NCBI RefSeq assembly: GCF_021343995.1
Contig: NZ_JAJTTE010000031.1
Location: 25,914 to 89,913, forward strand
Direction of reading: 5' to 3'
Source: Pseudonocardia terrae
Lineage (GTDB): Bacteria > Actinomycetota > Actinomycetes > Mycobacteriales > Pseudonocardiaceae
Length of the DNA stretch: 64,000 nt
Shown here: positions 9,220-17,472 of the stretch, in pieces
Position numbering within the stretch: the stretch's first letter is position 1
Layout of the letters: every line of letters starts with the position of its first letter
Program-made: the position numbers and the translations under genes
The notes under the pieces: model-generated
The model's database searches: none
Told to the model about the DNA's origin: nothing
Seen by the model: the letters and a program-made list of their open reading frames with translations, nothing else

Positions 9220-10116
9220 TCACCGATCGCACGCCGGGTGCGGCGCCGTACGGGGCGCGATCGCCGCCCCGGTCAGGGCGAGCACGACCAGGAGCAGCGC
9301 CGAGAGCGACGAGAAGCCCAGGCCCATGCCCACCCCGGCGACCAGCCAGAGCGGCAGCGCCGCCCAGGCGACACCCCAGGCCGGGGCCACGACCAGCAGC
9401 CCGGCGGTCCCGGCCGCGATCAGCAGCATCCCGACCCGCAGCAGACGGGGCCGTGGGAGGTCCGGCCGCCGGCCCTGCCACGCGGCCGCCCCGGACCAAC
9501 CCAGTGAGCCGACGATCAGCGGCAGCCCGGCCGCGGACAGCGACCAGCCGTGCGTCGCCGTCAGCATCAGCGGCAGGAAGGCGGTCACCGTGAAGTACGC
9601 CCCGGCGATCAGCCCGCGCCCGGCGACCACGGCGGCGATCCCGCGCCGCGCCCGGACGGTCCCCGTCGGGACCAGCCGCCGCAGCGCGGGGACGAGCACG
9701 ACCAGCGCCGCCACCGCGAGCAGCGCGCCGAGGACGGTCGGGTGCTGGCCGGCCCAGCTCAGCGCGGCCACGCCCAGCGCCGCCGCCACGGTGCCCGCCA
9801 CGAGCAGGCCCAGCCCGAACACGGCCGGGGCGAGCAGCAGCACCAGCCGGGGACCGCGGGCGTCGCTCCACCGGCCGCCGAGGACGGTGCCCACGACCGT
9901 CGGCGCGATGAAGGCGACGAAGGGCCAGGCGTAGTCGGCGAGGGTGCCGAGGTCGGCCACCACGGCCGGCATCGCGGTGCCGACGCCCATCTGCTCGAAC
10001 GCGACGAGGCTGATCAGCAGCACGATCCCGAGGGTCACCGCCCGCCGGCGGGGCCCGAACAGCTCGTCGCGGACGGTCGGGGCCGGGCCCGGCAGCGGGT
10101 TGGGCGGCGTGGTCAC
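9220..10116 (-). pseudogene. MFS exporter with internal losses
   Basis: 298 residues from GTG 10116 (AAGG at 7 nt). The N-terminus (EQMGVGTAMPAVVADLG, TM1-3, GGRWSDARGPR) and the part from ALGVAALSWAGQ onward match drug-efflux-type MFS proteins, which are usually 400-450 residues. After TM3 the text jumps straight to what is normally the linker before TM7, so the TM4-TM6 part with the R-x-x-x-G signature is missing. Near the end, GLGFSSLSA joins directly to a last-TM-like segment and a short basic tail. Both losses are in frame, so a protein can be made, but only about 9 TMs remain. Probably non-functional; a specialised short transporter is the alternative. Confidence 0.6.
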
Positions 10117-10187
10117 GACGCGACCTTGCACGCTGAACCGCGGTCGAGGTCAAGCGGGATTCCCGGGCGTTCGGCACCCGCTCCACC

Positions 10188-10244
10188 GCCGAACCCCACC
10201 GCCGAACGCTGCCGAACGAGAGCCGAACGGGCCGTTCCTAGCGT
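10188..10244 (+). promoter_or_regulatory. SARP-type direct repeats and -10 before the PIG-L operon
   Basis: GCCGAAC occurs four times, at 10188, 10201, 10211 and 10222, with spacings of 13, 10 and 11 bp. SARP regulators bind heptamer direct repeats on one helix face just upstream of the -10. TAGCGT at 10239-10244 follows the last repeat by 10 bp. A BTAD regulator is encoded downstream at 12803. The region also separates the divergent MFS remnant. Binding is inference. Confidence 0.55.
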
Positions 10245-10297
10245 CGGGTCCGTACTCGCTCGGACACCGGTCCACCCTCGACCTCCCAGGAGCAGAC

Positions 10298-11095
10298 ATG
10301 TCGCGCACGCCGTCCTCCCTCCGCCCGGCCCCGGCGATCACCGACGCCGCCGACCTCGGCACCGTGCTCGGCGTCTGGGCCCATCCCGACGACGAGGCCT
10401 TCCTCTCGGCCGGCCTGATGGCCGCGGCGACGGAGGCCGGCAACCGGGTGGTCTGCGTGACCGCCACGCTCGGCGAGCACGGCACCGCCGAGCCGGAGCG
10501 CTGGCCCCCGGAGCGGCTGGCCGCGGTCCGCGCGCACGAGCTGCGGGCGTCACTGGCCGTCGCGGGCGTCACGGAGCACCACCTGCTGGGCCTCGTCGAC
10601 GGGACCTGCGCCGCCCAGCCGCACGACGCCCTGGTGTGGCGGCTCGCCGGCATCGTCGGCGCCGTCGCCCCGGACACGATCGTGACGTTCGGCCCGGACG
10701 GCATGACCGGGCACGAGGACCACCAGACGGTCTCGGCGTGGGCGACCGAGGCCCGCGCGCTCGCCGCGCCCCGGGCCCGGCTGCTGTACGCGACCACCAC
10801 CGAGGAGTTCGTGCAGCGCTGGGAGCCGGCGCGGGAGGCCTTCGACGTCTTCCTCGTCGACGGCCTGCCGCTGCGCACCCCGGCCTCGGCGCTGGCCGCC
10901 GAGCTCCGCCTCACGCCCGCGGAGGTGGACCGCAAGATCGTCGCGCTGCGGGCCCAGGCGTCCCAGACCGGCGGGCTGATCGCCGCCGTCGGCGAGGAGC
11001 GGTTCCGGCAGTGGTGGTCGACCGAGGCGTTCGTGGCCGCCGAGTCCGTGTCCGCCCGGGCCCGCGAGTGGGGAACCTGGCGGGTGGCGGCATGA
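10298..11095 (+). CDS. PIG-L family N-deacetylase (LmbE-like)
   Basis: 265 residues from ATG 10298 (AGGAG at 6 nt). The zinc motif AHPDDE is at residues 28-33 and the second metal histidine sits in TGHEDHQ. The family removes acetyl groups from N-acetylglucosamine-type substrates; in actinobacteria members include MshB (mycothiol) and Mca (mycothiol conjugates), and others modify natural products or amino acids. It has no mycothiol gene beside it. It is first in an overlapped operon with azlC, azlD and a GNAT gene, so it may act on an acylated amine that the others make or export. Substrate unknown. Confidence 0.85.
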   Translation: MSRTPSSLRPAPAITDAADLGTVLGVWAHPDDEAFLSAGLMAAATEAGNRVVCVTATLGEHGTAEPERWPPERLAAVRAHELRASLAVAGVTEHHLLGLVDGTCAAQPHDALVWRLAGIVGAVAPDTIVTFGPDGMTGHEDHQTVSAWATEARALAAPRARLLYATTTEEFVQRWEPAREAFDVFLVDGLPLRTPASALAAELRLTPAEVDRKIVALRAQASQTGGLIAAVGEERFRQWWSTEAFVAAESVSARAREWGTWRVAA

Positions 11096-11850
11096 GCACC
11101 TGCCGGAGCGAACCCGCGACCGCGGAGGCCGGGACGTCGCCGGCCCGGCGGGCCCTGACGGACTGCGCCGCGGTGATCGTGGCCTACCTCCCGTTCGGCC
11201 TGACGCTGGGCGCCACGCTGGCCGCCACGAAGCTGCCCGCGTGGGTGGCCTGGGCCTCCTCGCCGCTGCTGTTCAACGGGGCGGCCCAGCTCGTGGCGGT
11301 CACCCTGCTCGACGGCGGCGCCGGAGCCGTCGTCGTGGTGCTCGGGGCGCTGGTGGTCAGCGCGCGGATGCTGCTGTACGCGGCCTCGCTCGCCCCGTAC
11401 GCGGCGGAGTGGCCGCGCCGCTGGCGGTGGATCGGCGGGTACGTGCTGACCGATCCGGTGTACGCCCTGGCGATCGGGCGTTTCGGCCGCCCGGACCGCG
11501 GCGGCGGGTCGCGCGAGCGGCTCGTCTACTACCTCACCGTCGGCGTCACGCTCTGCACGGCGTGGCAGCTGATGACCGGGGCCGGGGTGCTGCTCGGCGG
11601 CCTGCTGCCCGAGTGGCTGCACGTCGAGCTCGCCGCGCCGCTGACCTTCCTGCTCCTGCTGCTGCCGATGCTCACCGGCCGCGCCGCGTACGCCGCCGCG
11701 GCGGCCGCCGGCGCGGCCGCGGTGAGCGCCATGACCCTGCCCCTCGGTCTCGGCCTGGTCGTCGGGGCCACGGCGGGCATCGCCGCGGGCGTCGCGGTCG
11801 ACGCGTGGCGCGCGCGGACGTCACGACCGAAGGGAGTGCGTGATGCGTGA
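11092..11850 (+). CDS. azlC: AzlC-type branched-chain amino acid exporter, large subunit
   Basis: 252 residues; ATG 11092 overlaps the preceding stop (ATGA). About seven hydrophobic segments are seen, with YLPFGLTLGA in TM1, SPLLFNGAAQLVAVTLL and SARMLLYAASLAP, all typical of the AzlC/BrnF family, followed by TDPVYALAIGRF. With AzlD it forms an inner-membrane exporter of branched-chain amino acids or methionine-like compounds; azlD follows with an 8-nt overlap, which supports a two-subunit pump. Here the pair may export an unusual amino acid handled by the deacetylase and acetyltransferase of the same operon (inference). Confidence 0.88.
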   Translation: MSTCRSEPATAEAGTSPARRALTDCAAVIVAYLPFGLTLGATLAATKLPAWVAWASSPLLFNGAAQLVAVTLLDGGAGAVVVVLGALVVSARMLLYAASLAPYAAEWPRRWRWIGGYVLTDPVYALAIGRFGRPDRGGGSRERLVYYLTVGVTLCTAWQLMTGAGVLLGGLLPEWLHVELAAPLTFLLLLLPMLTGRAAYAAAAAAGAAAVSAMTLPLGLGLVVGATAGIAAGVAVDAWRARTSRPKGVRDA

Positions 11851-12157
11851 GCTGCTCGTCCTCGTCGCGATCGGCGCGGGGACCTACGTGATGCGGACGG
11901 CGTTCCTGGTGCTGGCCCGGCCCGAGCCGCCGGCGCCGCTCGCGCGGGTGCTGCTGCACGTCGGCCCCGCGGTCCTGGGCGCCATCGTCGTGCCGGCGCT
12001 GCTCGCCCCGCACGGGGCGGTCACCGTCGCCGGGACGGTGCCGGCCCTCGTGGCCGCGGCCGGGGCCTGGGTGCTGTGGCGCCGGACGCGGAACCTGCCG
12101 ATCGCCCTGTTCGGGGCCCTCGCCCTGGCCCTGCTGACCACGGCGGTGTTCCGGTGA
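11843..12157 (+). CDS. azlD: AzlD-type exporter small subunit
   Basis: 104 residues from ATG 11843. A GTG three bases earlier is also possible, but AAGGGAG ends 7 nt before the ATG. Three to four TM segments, with GAGTYVMRTAFL at the start and FGALALALLTTAVFR at the end, match the roughly 100-residue AzlD/BrnE family. It overlaps azlC by 8 nt and its TGA overlaps the next GTG, so translation of the operon is coupled throughout. Confidence 0.87.
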   Translation: MRELLVLVAIGAGTYVMRTAFLVLARPEPPAPLARVLLHVGPAVLGAIVVPALLAPHGAVTVAGTVPALVAAAGAWVLWRRTRNLPIALFGALALALLTTAVFR

Positions 12158-12648
12158 ACGCCGGGGTCCGGATCACCGAGCTGGGGCCCGGCCGGTTCGA
12201 CGTGCTCGACGCCGTCCTCGAGGCGCTGTCGCCGACGAGCCGCTACCTCCGCTTCCACACGCCGGCCCCGCGGCCGACCCCGGACGTGCGGGAGGCGCTC
12301 GCGGCGGTCGACGGGCGCTCGCACATCGCCGTCGCGGCCTTCACCGAGGACGGCCGGCCGGTCGGGATCGCCCGGTTGGTCGCCGTCGCCGACGGCCCCT
12401 CCGATCTCGCCGTCGAGGTCGTCGACGAGTGGCAGGGGCAGGGGATCGGCGCGCGGCTGGTGCGGAGCGTGGTCGAGCTCGGCCGCGCGGCCGGGCACCG
12501 GGCGGTGCACGCCGACGTGCTCGCGGAGAACGTCGCGGCCCAGGCGCTGTTCTTCACCGTGTTCCCGGCGGCGATCGCCGTGTCGGGCGCGCACGAGGTC
12601 GGCTTCGCGGCGGAGCTGGCGGGCCCGCGGGTGCCGTGTGCGGCCTGA
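12154..12648 (+). CDS. GNAT-family N-acetyltransferase
   Basis: 164 residues from GTG 12154, overlapping the azlD stop by 4 nt. The acetyl-CoA site is visible as VEVVDEWQGQGIGARLVRSV (residues about 88-108; Q/R-x-x-G-x-G/A), preceded by the beta-hairpin VGIARLVAV. The length is normal for a single-domain GNAT. The last gene of the PIG-L/azlCD/GNAT operon, it could acetylate the same amine that PIG-L deacetylates, a pairing that would allow detoxification and export. Substrate not identifiable. Confidence 0.8.
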   Translation: MNAGVRITELGPGRFDVLDAVLEALSPTSRYLRFHTPAPRPTPDVREALAAVDGRSHIAVAAFTEDGRPVGIARLVAVADGPSDLAVEVVDEWQGQGIGARLVRSVVELGRAAGHRAVHADVLAENVAAQALFFTVFPAAIAVSGAHEVGFAAELAGPRVPCAA

Positions 12649-12802
12649 ACCGTCTTGTCTGTCCGATATGTCCCGCCCAGGCCCTCGCTGGCCCGTTCGG
12701 TCGTCGTCCGGTCGTCCGCCCGGCCCTGACATCGGCCGGGCCCGGCCGGGACGCTGACGGGCAGGTGCCCGGCTCGGTCGGCCGTGCGGAGGTGACGCCG
12801 CG

Positions 12803-15800
12803 ATGCTGCAGGTCACCCTCCTGGGCGAGCAGGTCGTCCGGGACACCGGAGGCGCGGTCCGGGTCCGGTCGTCGCGCAGCCTGCTGCTGGTCGCGTTCCT
12901 CGTCGTGCACGCGGGCTCCCCGCAGCCCCGGCAGCGGATCGCCCCGCTGTTCTGGCCGGACTCGACGGACGACCAGGCGCTGACCAACCTGCGGCGCGAG
13001 CTCCACCATCTGCGCAGCCTGCTCGACGACGGGGCGTCGTTGGTGGTGACCCCCCGGGACCTCTGTTGGCAGGACGCCCCCGACTGCCGGGTCGACGTCC
13101 GGGAGTTCGCCCGGTCGCGGACCGCCGCGCTGGCCGCACGGGCGCGGGGCGACACCGACGAGTTCCTCGCCCACGCCGGCACCGCCCTCGACCGGTACCG
13201 CGGCGAGTTCCTGCCCGGCGGCACGGAGGACTGGGTGCTGGAGGCGCGCGCGGCGCTCGAGGAGCAGTGCGTGGAGCTGCTCGACCGCGTAGTGGAGGTG
13301 CGGGCCCGCTCCGGCGACCCCGCCGAGGCCGTCGGGCCGGCGAAGCGCCGGGTGCAGCTGCGGCCACTGGAGGAGGCCGGCTACCGGACGCTCATGGCGT
13401 TGCAGGCCGAGGCGGGGGACCGGGCCGGGGCGGTGGGCACCTACCACCGCTGCGCGTCGGTCCTCGAGCGCGAGCTCGGCGTGTCGCCCGACCCGCTCAC
13501 CCGCACCACGCTCAACCGGGTGCTGGCCCGCGGCGGCCCCGCACCGGCACCGACCACGGCCCCCGCGCGCGCCGGCCGGGCCGGCACCCAGCTCGTCGGG
13601 CGGGTCCGGGAGCTGCGGCTCCTGCAGGACCGCTGGCGCGCGGCCGCGGCCGGCCACCCGGGCCTGGTCCTCCTGCACGGCGACGCCGGGGTGGGCAAGA
13701 CGCGCCTGATGACCGAGCTGTCCGACCGCGTCCGTCGCGGCGGCGGCGTGGTCACCGGCGCACAGTGCTTCGGGACCGCGGGCCGGCTGGCGCTCGCACC
13801 GGTGGCGGACTGGCTGCGCACCCCGGCGATCCGGTCGGCGCTGACCGGCCTCGACGACGTCTGGCGCACGGAGGTGGAACGGCTGGTCCCGGCGACGCGG
13901 ACGCGGGCCGACCCCGGGCCGCCGGCCATGGTCGACGCCTGGCAGCGGCACCGGTTCCACGAGGGCATCACCCGCGCCCTGCTGCACCTCGGCCGCCCGG
14001 TCCTGCTGACCATCGACAACCTGCACTGGTGCGACCCGGAGACCCTCGCGTTCGTCACGTTCTGCCTCGCGCTGACCCCGGACGCCCCGATCCTCGTGGT
14101 CGCCACGGTCCGCGACGACCCGGACGACCACGAACCGGGCCTCGCGCAGTGGATCACCCGCATGCGGGCGACCGGTCTCCTCACGGAGATCCGGGTGCCG
14201 CCGTTCGACGCCGCCGACACCGCGACGCTCGTCGAGGCGATCACCGGGCGGGCCCCGGAGCCCGGCGCCGCGGCGCTGCTGCAGGCCACCACGGGTGGGT
14301 TCCCGCTCTACATCGTCGAGACGGCGCGGGCCGGCGACGGGTCCGGCGCGGCCCCGGACGGCCGGGTCACCGCCGTGCTCGTCCGGCGGCTGGCGCAGAC
14401 GAGCCAGGCCGCCCGCGAGATCGCCGGGCTGGCGGCGGCGGTCGGCCGGGACTTCACCCTCGACCTGCTCGCCGAGGCCGCCGACCACGACGCCGACGCC
14501 GTGGTCGGGGCCGTCGACGAGCTCTGGCGTGCGCGGATCCTGCGCGAGACGGCCGACGGGTACGACTTCTCCCACGACCTCCTGCGCGACGCCGCGTACG
14601 CCCAGGTCAGCCCGCCCCGGCGGTGGCTGCTGCACCGGCGGGTCGCGCAGGGTCTGGAGATCCTGCACGCCGCCGATCCCGACGGGATCTCGGCCCAGCT
14701 CGCCGAGCAGTACGCCCGCAGCGGGAACAGCGAGCGGGCCGTCGCGTGCTACCGGCGCGCCGCCGACGTCGCGGCCGGGATGTTCGCGCACTGCGAGGCC
14801 GTCCGGCTGCTGGACGAGGCGCTGGCGATCGTGCGCGCCCTGCCCGAGGGCGGGGACCGTACCCGGCGCGAGCTGACCCTGCTGGAGGCGCTGGCCGCCC
14901 CGCTGAACGCGCAGCTCGGGTACTCCGCGCCGCGGGTGCGTGCGACCCTCGAGGAGGCGATCGACCGGGCCGAGGCGCTCGGCCGCCGGGACTCCCTGCT
15001 CAACGGGCTGGTGGGGCTGTGGGCCTCGCTCTTCGTGCACGGCGACACCGAGGAGGCGCACCGGGCGGCCGGGCGCGCGCTGACCCTGGTCGAGCCCGGC
15101 TCCGAGCTGAGCGGGCCCGCGCACTTCGCCTACGGGGGCTCGGTGCTCAGCCTGGGCCGGCCCGCCGAGGCCCTCGAGCACCTCACCCTGTCCGCCGGGT
15201 TCGGCGGGTTCCACCCGCTCAGCATCGGCACCCGCTCCGACGTGCACGGGCGGGCGTTCGCGGCGCACGCCCACTGGCTGCTCGGCGAGCCCGATGCCGC
15301 CCTGACCAGCAGCGCGGACGCGATCGCGCTGGCCCGCACGACCGGCAACGCCTACGTCCTCGCCGTCGCGCTGGCCTACGGGGCCATCACCCACCAGCTC
15401 CGCGACGACCGGGCGGAGCTCGACCGCGTCGTCGACGAGCTGCGGGGGCTGTGCGACCGCTACGGGTTCGCCTACTACGGCGACTGGGGCCTGGTGCTCG
15501 ACGGGTGGTCGCGGACCGACGCCTCCGGCACCGAGCTCGTGCGCGCCGGGATCGCCAGCCTCGAGGCGCACGACGCCTTCGCGCGGATGCCGTACTGGCT
15601 CTCGCTGCTCGCCGACCGCTACGACCGGGACGGCCGGCGCGACGAGGCCGTGGCCACCCTCGACGCCGCCCTCGCGGCCGGCCGGGCCCACGACGACCTG
15701 TGGTGGACCCCCGAGGTGATGCGGAGGCGGGCGGCGTACGACGACCGCGGGAACGGTGCCGTGCGCGGCGTCGCGCGCCTGCGGGCCGCGGCCGACCTGG

Positions 15801-15901
15801 CCGCCGAGCAGGGGAGCGTCGCCCTGCTCGCGCGGTGCCGCGCCGACCTCGAGGCGCGCGGCGTTCCGGCCGCGGCGTTCGGCGTTCGCCCGGCCACCTG
15901 A
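12803..15901 (+). CDS. BTAD (AfsR/SARP-type) regulator with AAA+ and TPR-like domains
   Basis: 1,032 residues, ATG with GGAGGT 9 nt upstream. Domain order: OmpR-like winged helix (1-90, including LTNLRRELHHLRSLL), bacterial transcriptional activation domain with TPR-like helices (95-245, ending ELGVSPDPLTR), linker, AAA+ ATPase from LVGRVRELRLLQ with Walker A HGDAGVGKTRL (near 291-301) and Walker B LLTIDNLHWCD, and a long alpha-helical repeat C-terminus (520-1032). Large SARPs of this kind activate secondary-metabolism or stress genes and use ATP in signal gating. Flanking genes carry SARP-style direct repeats in their promoters (10188-10244, 15916-15948), so local control is likely. The signal is unknown. 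Confidence 0.88.
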   Translation: MLQVTLLGEQVVRDTGGAVRVRSSRSLLLVAFLVVHAGSPQPRQRIAPLFWPDSTDDQALTNLRRELHHLRSLLDDGASLVVTPRDLCWQDAPDCRVDVREFARSRTAALAARARGDTDEFLAHAGTALDRYRGEFLPGGTEDWVLEARAALEEQCVELLDRVVEVRARSGDPAEAVGPAKRRVQLRPLEEAGYRTLMALQAEAGDRAGAVGTYHRCASVLERELGVSPDPLTRTTLNRVLARGGPAPAPTTAPARAGRAGTQLVGRVRELRLLQDRWRAAAAGHPGLVLLHGDAGVGKTRLMTELSDRVRRGGGVVTGAQCFGTAGRLALAPVADWLRTPAIRSALTGLDDVWRTEVERLVPATRTRADPGPPAMVDAWQRHRFHEGITRALLHLGRPVLLTIDNLHWCDPETLAFVTFCLALTPDAPILVVATVRDDPDDHEPGLAQWITRMRATGLLTEIRVPPFDAADTATLVEAITGRAPEPGAAALLQATTGGFPLYIVETARAGDGSGAAPDGRVTAVLVRRLAQTSQAAREIAGLAAAVGRDFTLDLLAEAADHDADAVVGAVDELWRARILRETADGYDFSHDLLRDAAYAQVSPPRRWLLHRRVAQGLEILHAADPDGISAQLAEQYARSGNSERAVACYRRAADVAAGMFAHCEAVRLLDEALAIVRALPEGGDRTRRELTLLEALAAPLNAQLGYSAPRVRATLEEAIDRAEALGRRDSLLNGLVGLWASLFVHGDTEEAHRAAGRALTLVEPGSELSGPAHFAYGGSVLSLGRPAEALEHLTLSAGFGGFHPLSIGTRSDVHGRAFAAHAHWLLGEPDAALTSSADAIALARTTGNAYVLAVALAYGAITHQLRDDRAELDRVVDELRGLCDRYGFAYYGDWGLVLDGWSRTDASGTELVRAGIASLEAHDAFARMPYWLSLLADRYDRDGRRDEAVATLDAALAAGRAHDDLWWTPEVMRRRAAYDDRGNGAVRGVARLRAAADLAAEQGSVALLARCRADLEARGVPAAAFGVRPAT

Positions 15902-15915
15902 GCCCGGCGCGCGGC

Positions 15916-15948
15916 CCGAACGGAGGGTGAACGGCACAGTCGGAGCAT
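15916..15948 (+). promoter_or_regulatory. SARP-type direct repeat before the BBE flavoprotein
   Basis: CCGAACGG (15916-15923) and GTGAACGG (15927-15934) are 11 bp apart, one helical turn. GAGCAT at 15943-15948 starts 8 bp after the second repeat, the spacing classic for SARP promoters. The heptamer core CGAAC is shared with 10188-10228. Function is inference. Confidence 0.5.
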
Positions 15949-16001
15949 CGGTGGGTGTCGCGTCCGAGCACGTCGGAGGCACCGATCGAGAAGGAGCCAG
16001 C

Positions 16002-17411
16002 GTGACCACCACGCCTGCGCGCACCACCGCCCCGTATCCCGACCTCGCGGCCGCCCTGCGCGGCGAGCTGATCCTGCCCGGCGATCCGGGCTACGACGCC
16101 GCCCGCGCCGTCTACAACGGCATGATCGACCAGCGGCCGGCGGCCATCGCCCGGTGCCACGACACCACCGACGTCGTCGCGGCGGTGCGGTTCGCCCGCG
16201 CCCACGACCTGGAGATCGCCGTCCGCAGCGGCGGGCACCACGCCGCCGGCCTCGGAGTGCGGGACGGCGCGCTGACGATCGACCTGTCGGCGATGCGGAG
16301 CACCACCGTGGACGCCGGCGGTCACACGGTCCGGGTCGACGCCGGATGCACGTGGGGCGATGTCGACCAGGCCACGGTGGCCGTCGGCATGGCCACGCCG
16401 TCGGGCTTCATCGCCTCGACCGGCGTCGCCGGCCTGGCGCTCGGCGGGGGCATCGGCTACCTCACGCGCCGGTTCGGCCTCACGGTCGACAACCTCGTCT
16501 CCGCCGAGGTCGTGCTCGCCGACGGGCGCGTGGTGACGGCGAGCGCCACCTCGCACCCGGACCTGTTCTGGGCCTTGCGCGGCGGCGGCGGCAACTTCGG
16601 GATCGTCACCTCCTTCACCTTCCGCTGCCACGAGATCGGCGACCGCGGGACCGTCGTCGCCGGCCCGGTGTTCTACGACATCGCCGACACCGCCGAGGTG
16701 CTGCGGTGGTACGGCACCGTCGTGCCGTCCCTGCCGGAGGAGCTGAGCGGCTGGTTCGCGCTGCTCACCGTCCCGCCCGCCCCGCCCTTCCCGGAGGAGC
16801 TGTGGGGTCGCAAGGCCTGCGGCATCGTCTGGTGCTACACCGGCCCGCACGACCGGGCGGACGAGGTGCTGGCCCCGGTCCGGGAGTTCGGCTCGCCGCT
16901 GCTCGTCGGCCTGCAGCCCATGCCGTTCACGGTCCTGCAGAGCACCTTCGACGGCCTCTACCCGCCCGGTCTGCAGTGGTACTGGCGGGCGGACTTCTTC
17001 GACGAGATCTCCGACGCCGGCATCGCCGTGCACGAGAAGTTCGGGCCGCGGCTGCCCACCGGGCACTCCACGATGCACCTGTACCCGATCGACGGCGCCG
17101 CGGCGCGCGTCGGCGAGGACGAGACCGCCTTCGCCTACCGCGACGGCGGGTGGGCCGGGATCATCGTCGGGGTCGACCCGGACCCGGCCAACGCCGAGGC
17201 GATCACCCGGTGGACCCGCGAGTACTGGGAGGAGCTGCACCCGACCTCCGCGGGCGGCGCCTACGTCAACTTCCTCATGGAGGAGGGCGAGGACCGGGTG
17301 CGCGCGTCCTACCGGGGCAACCACGACCGGCTCGCGCGGGTCAAGCGGCGCTACGACCCGGGCAACGTCTTCCACCTCAACCAGAACATCGCGCCCGCCA
17401 CGGACGCCTGA
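16002..17411 (+). CDS. FAD-binding oxidoreductase, BBE type, probably bicovalent FAD
   Basis: 469 residues from GTG 16002 with AAGGAG 5 nt upstream. The PCMH/FAD_binding_4 domain covers about 35-215 and the berberine-bridge C-terminal motif YRGNHDRLARVKRRYDPGNVF is at the end. H79 in RSGGHH and C116 in GCTWGD match the His/Cys pair that binds FAD covalently at both the 8-alpha and 6 positions. Such enzymes oxidise sugars, alcohols or amine-linked natural products with O2. No signal peptide is seen. It is downstream of the SARP and has its own SARP-like promoter, so it may act in the same pathway as the PIG-L operon. Substrate unknown. Confidence 0.87.
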   Translation: MTTTPARTTAPYPDLAAALRGELILPGDPGYDAARAVYNGMIDQRPAAIARCHDTTDVVAAVRFARAHDLEIAVRSGGHHAAGLGVRDGALTIDLSAMRSTTVDAGGHTVRVDAGCTWGDVDQATVAVGMATPSGFIASTGVAGLALGGGIGYLTRRFGLTVDNLVSAEVVLADGRVVTASATSHPDLFWALRGGGGNFGIVTSFTFRCHEIGDRGTVVAGPVFYDIADTAEVLRWYGTVVPSLPEELSGWFALLTVPPAPPFPEELWGRKACGIVWCYTGPHDRADEVLAPVREFGSPLLVGLQPMPFTVLQSTFDGLYPPGLQWYWRADFFDEISDAGIAVHEKFGPRLPTGHSTMHLYPIDGAAARVGEDETAFAYRDGGWAGIIVGVDPDPANAEAITRWTREYWEELHPTSAGGAYVNFLMEEGEDRVRASYRGNHDRLARVKRRYDPGNVFHLNQNIAPATDA

Positions 17412-17472
17412 CCGGCCCGTCGGCCGCTGCGGCGGGCGGGGCGAGGGGTCCCGCCCGCCGTTCGGAGCCGGG

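Noticed and set aside
12735..12750. CGGCCGGGCCCGGCCG palindrome as a terminator after the GNAT gene
   Set aside because: There is no loop and no T tract, and such self-complementary runs are frequent at this GC content; it may still affect the regulator leader, but cannot be supported.
12554..16027. Very long open frame antisense to the BTAD regulator (1,157 codons)
   Set aside because: Low-complexity Gly/Arg/Val text without domains; a shadow caused by GC-rich third positions. The sense frame has clear domains and a ribosome binding site.
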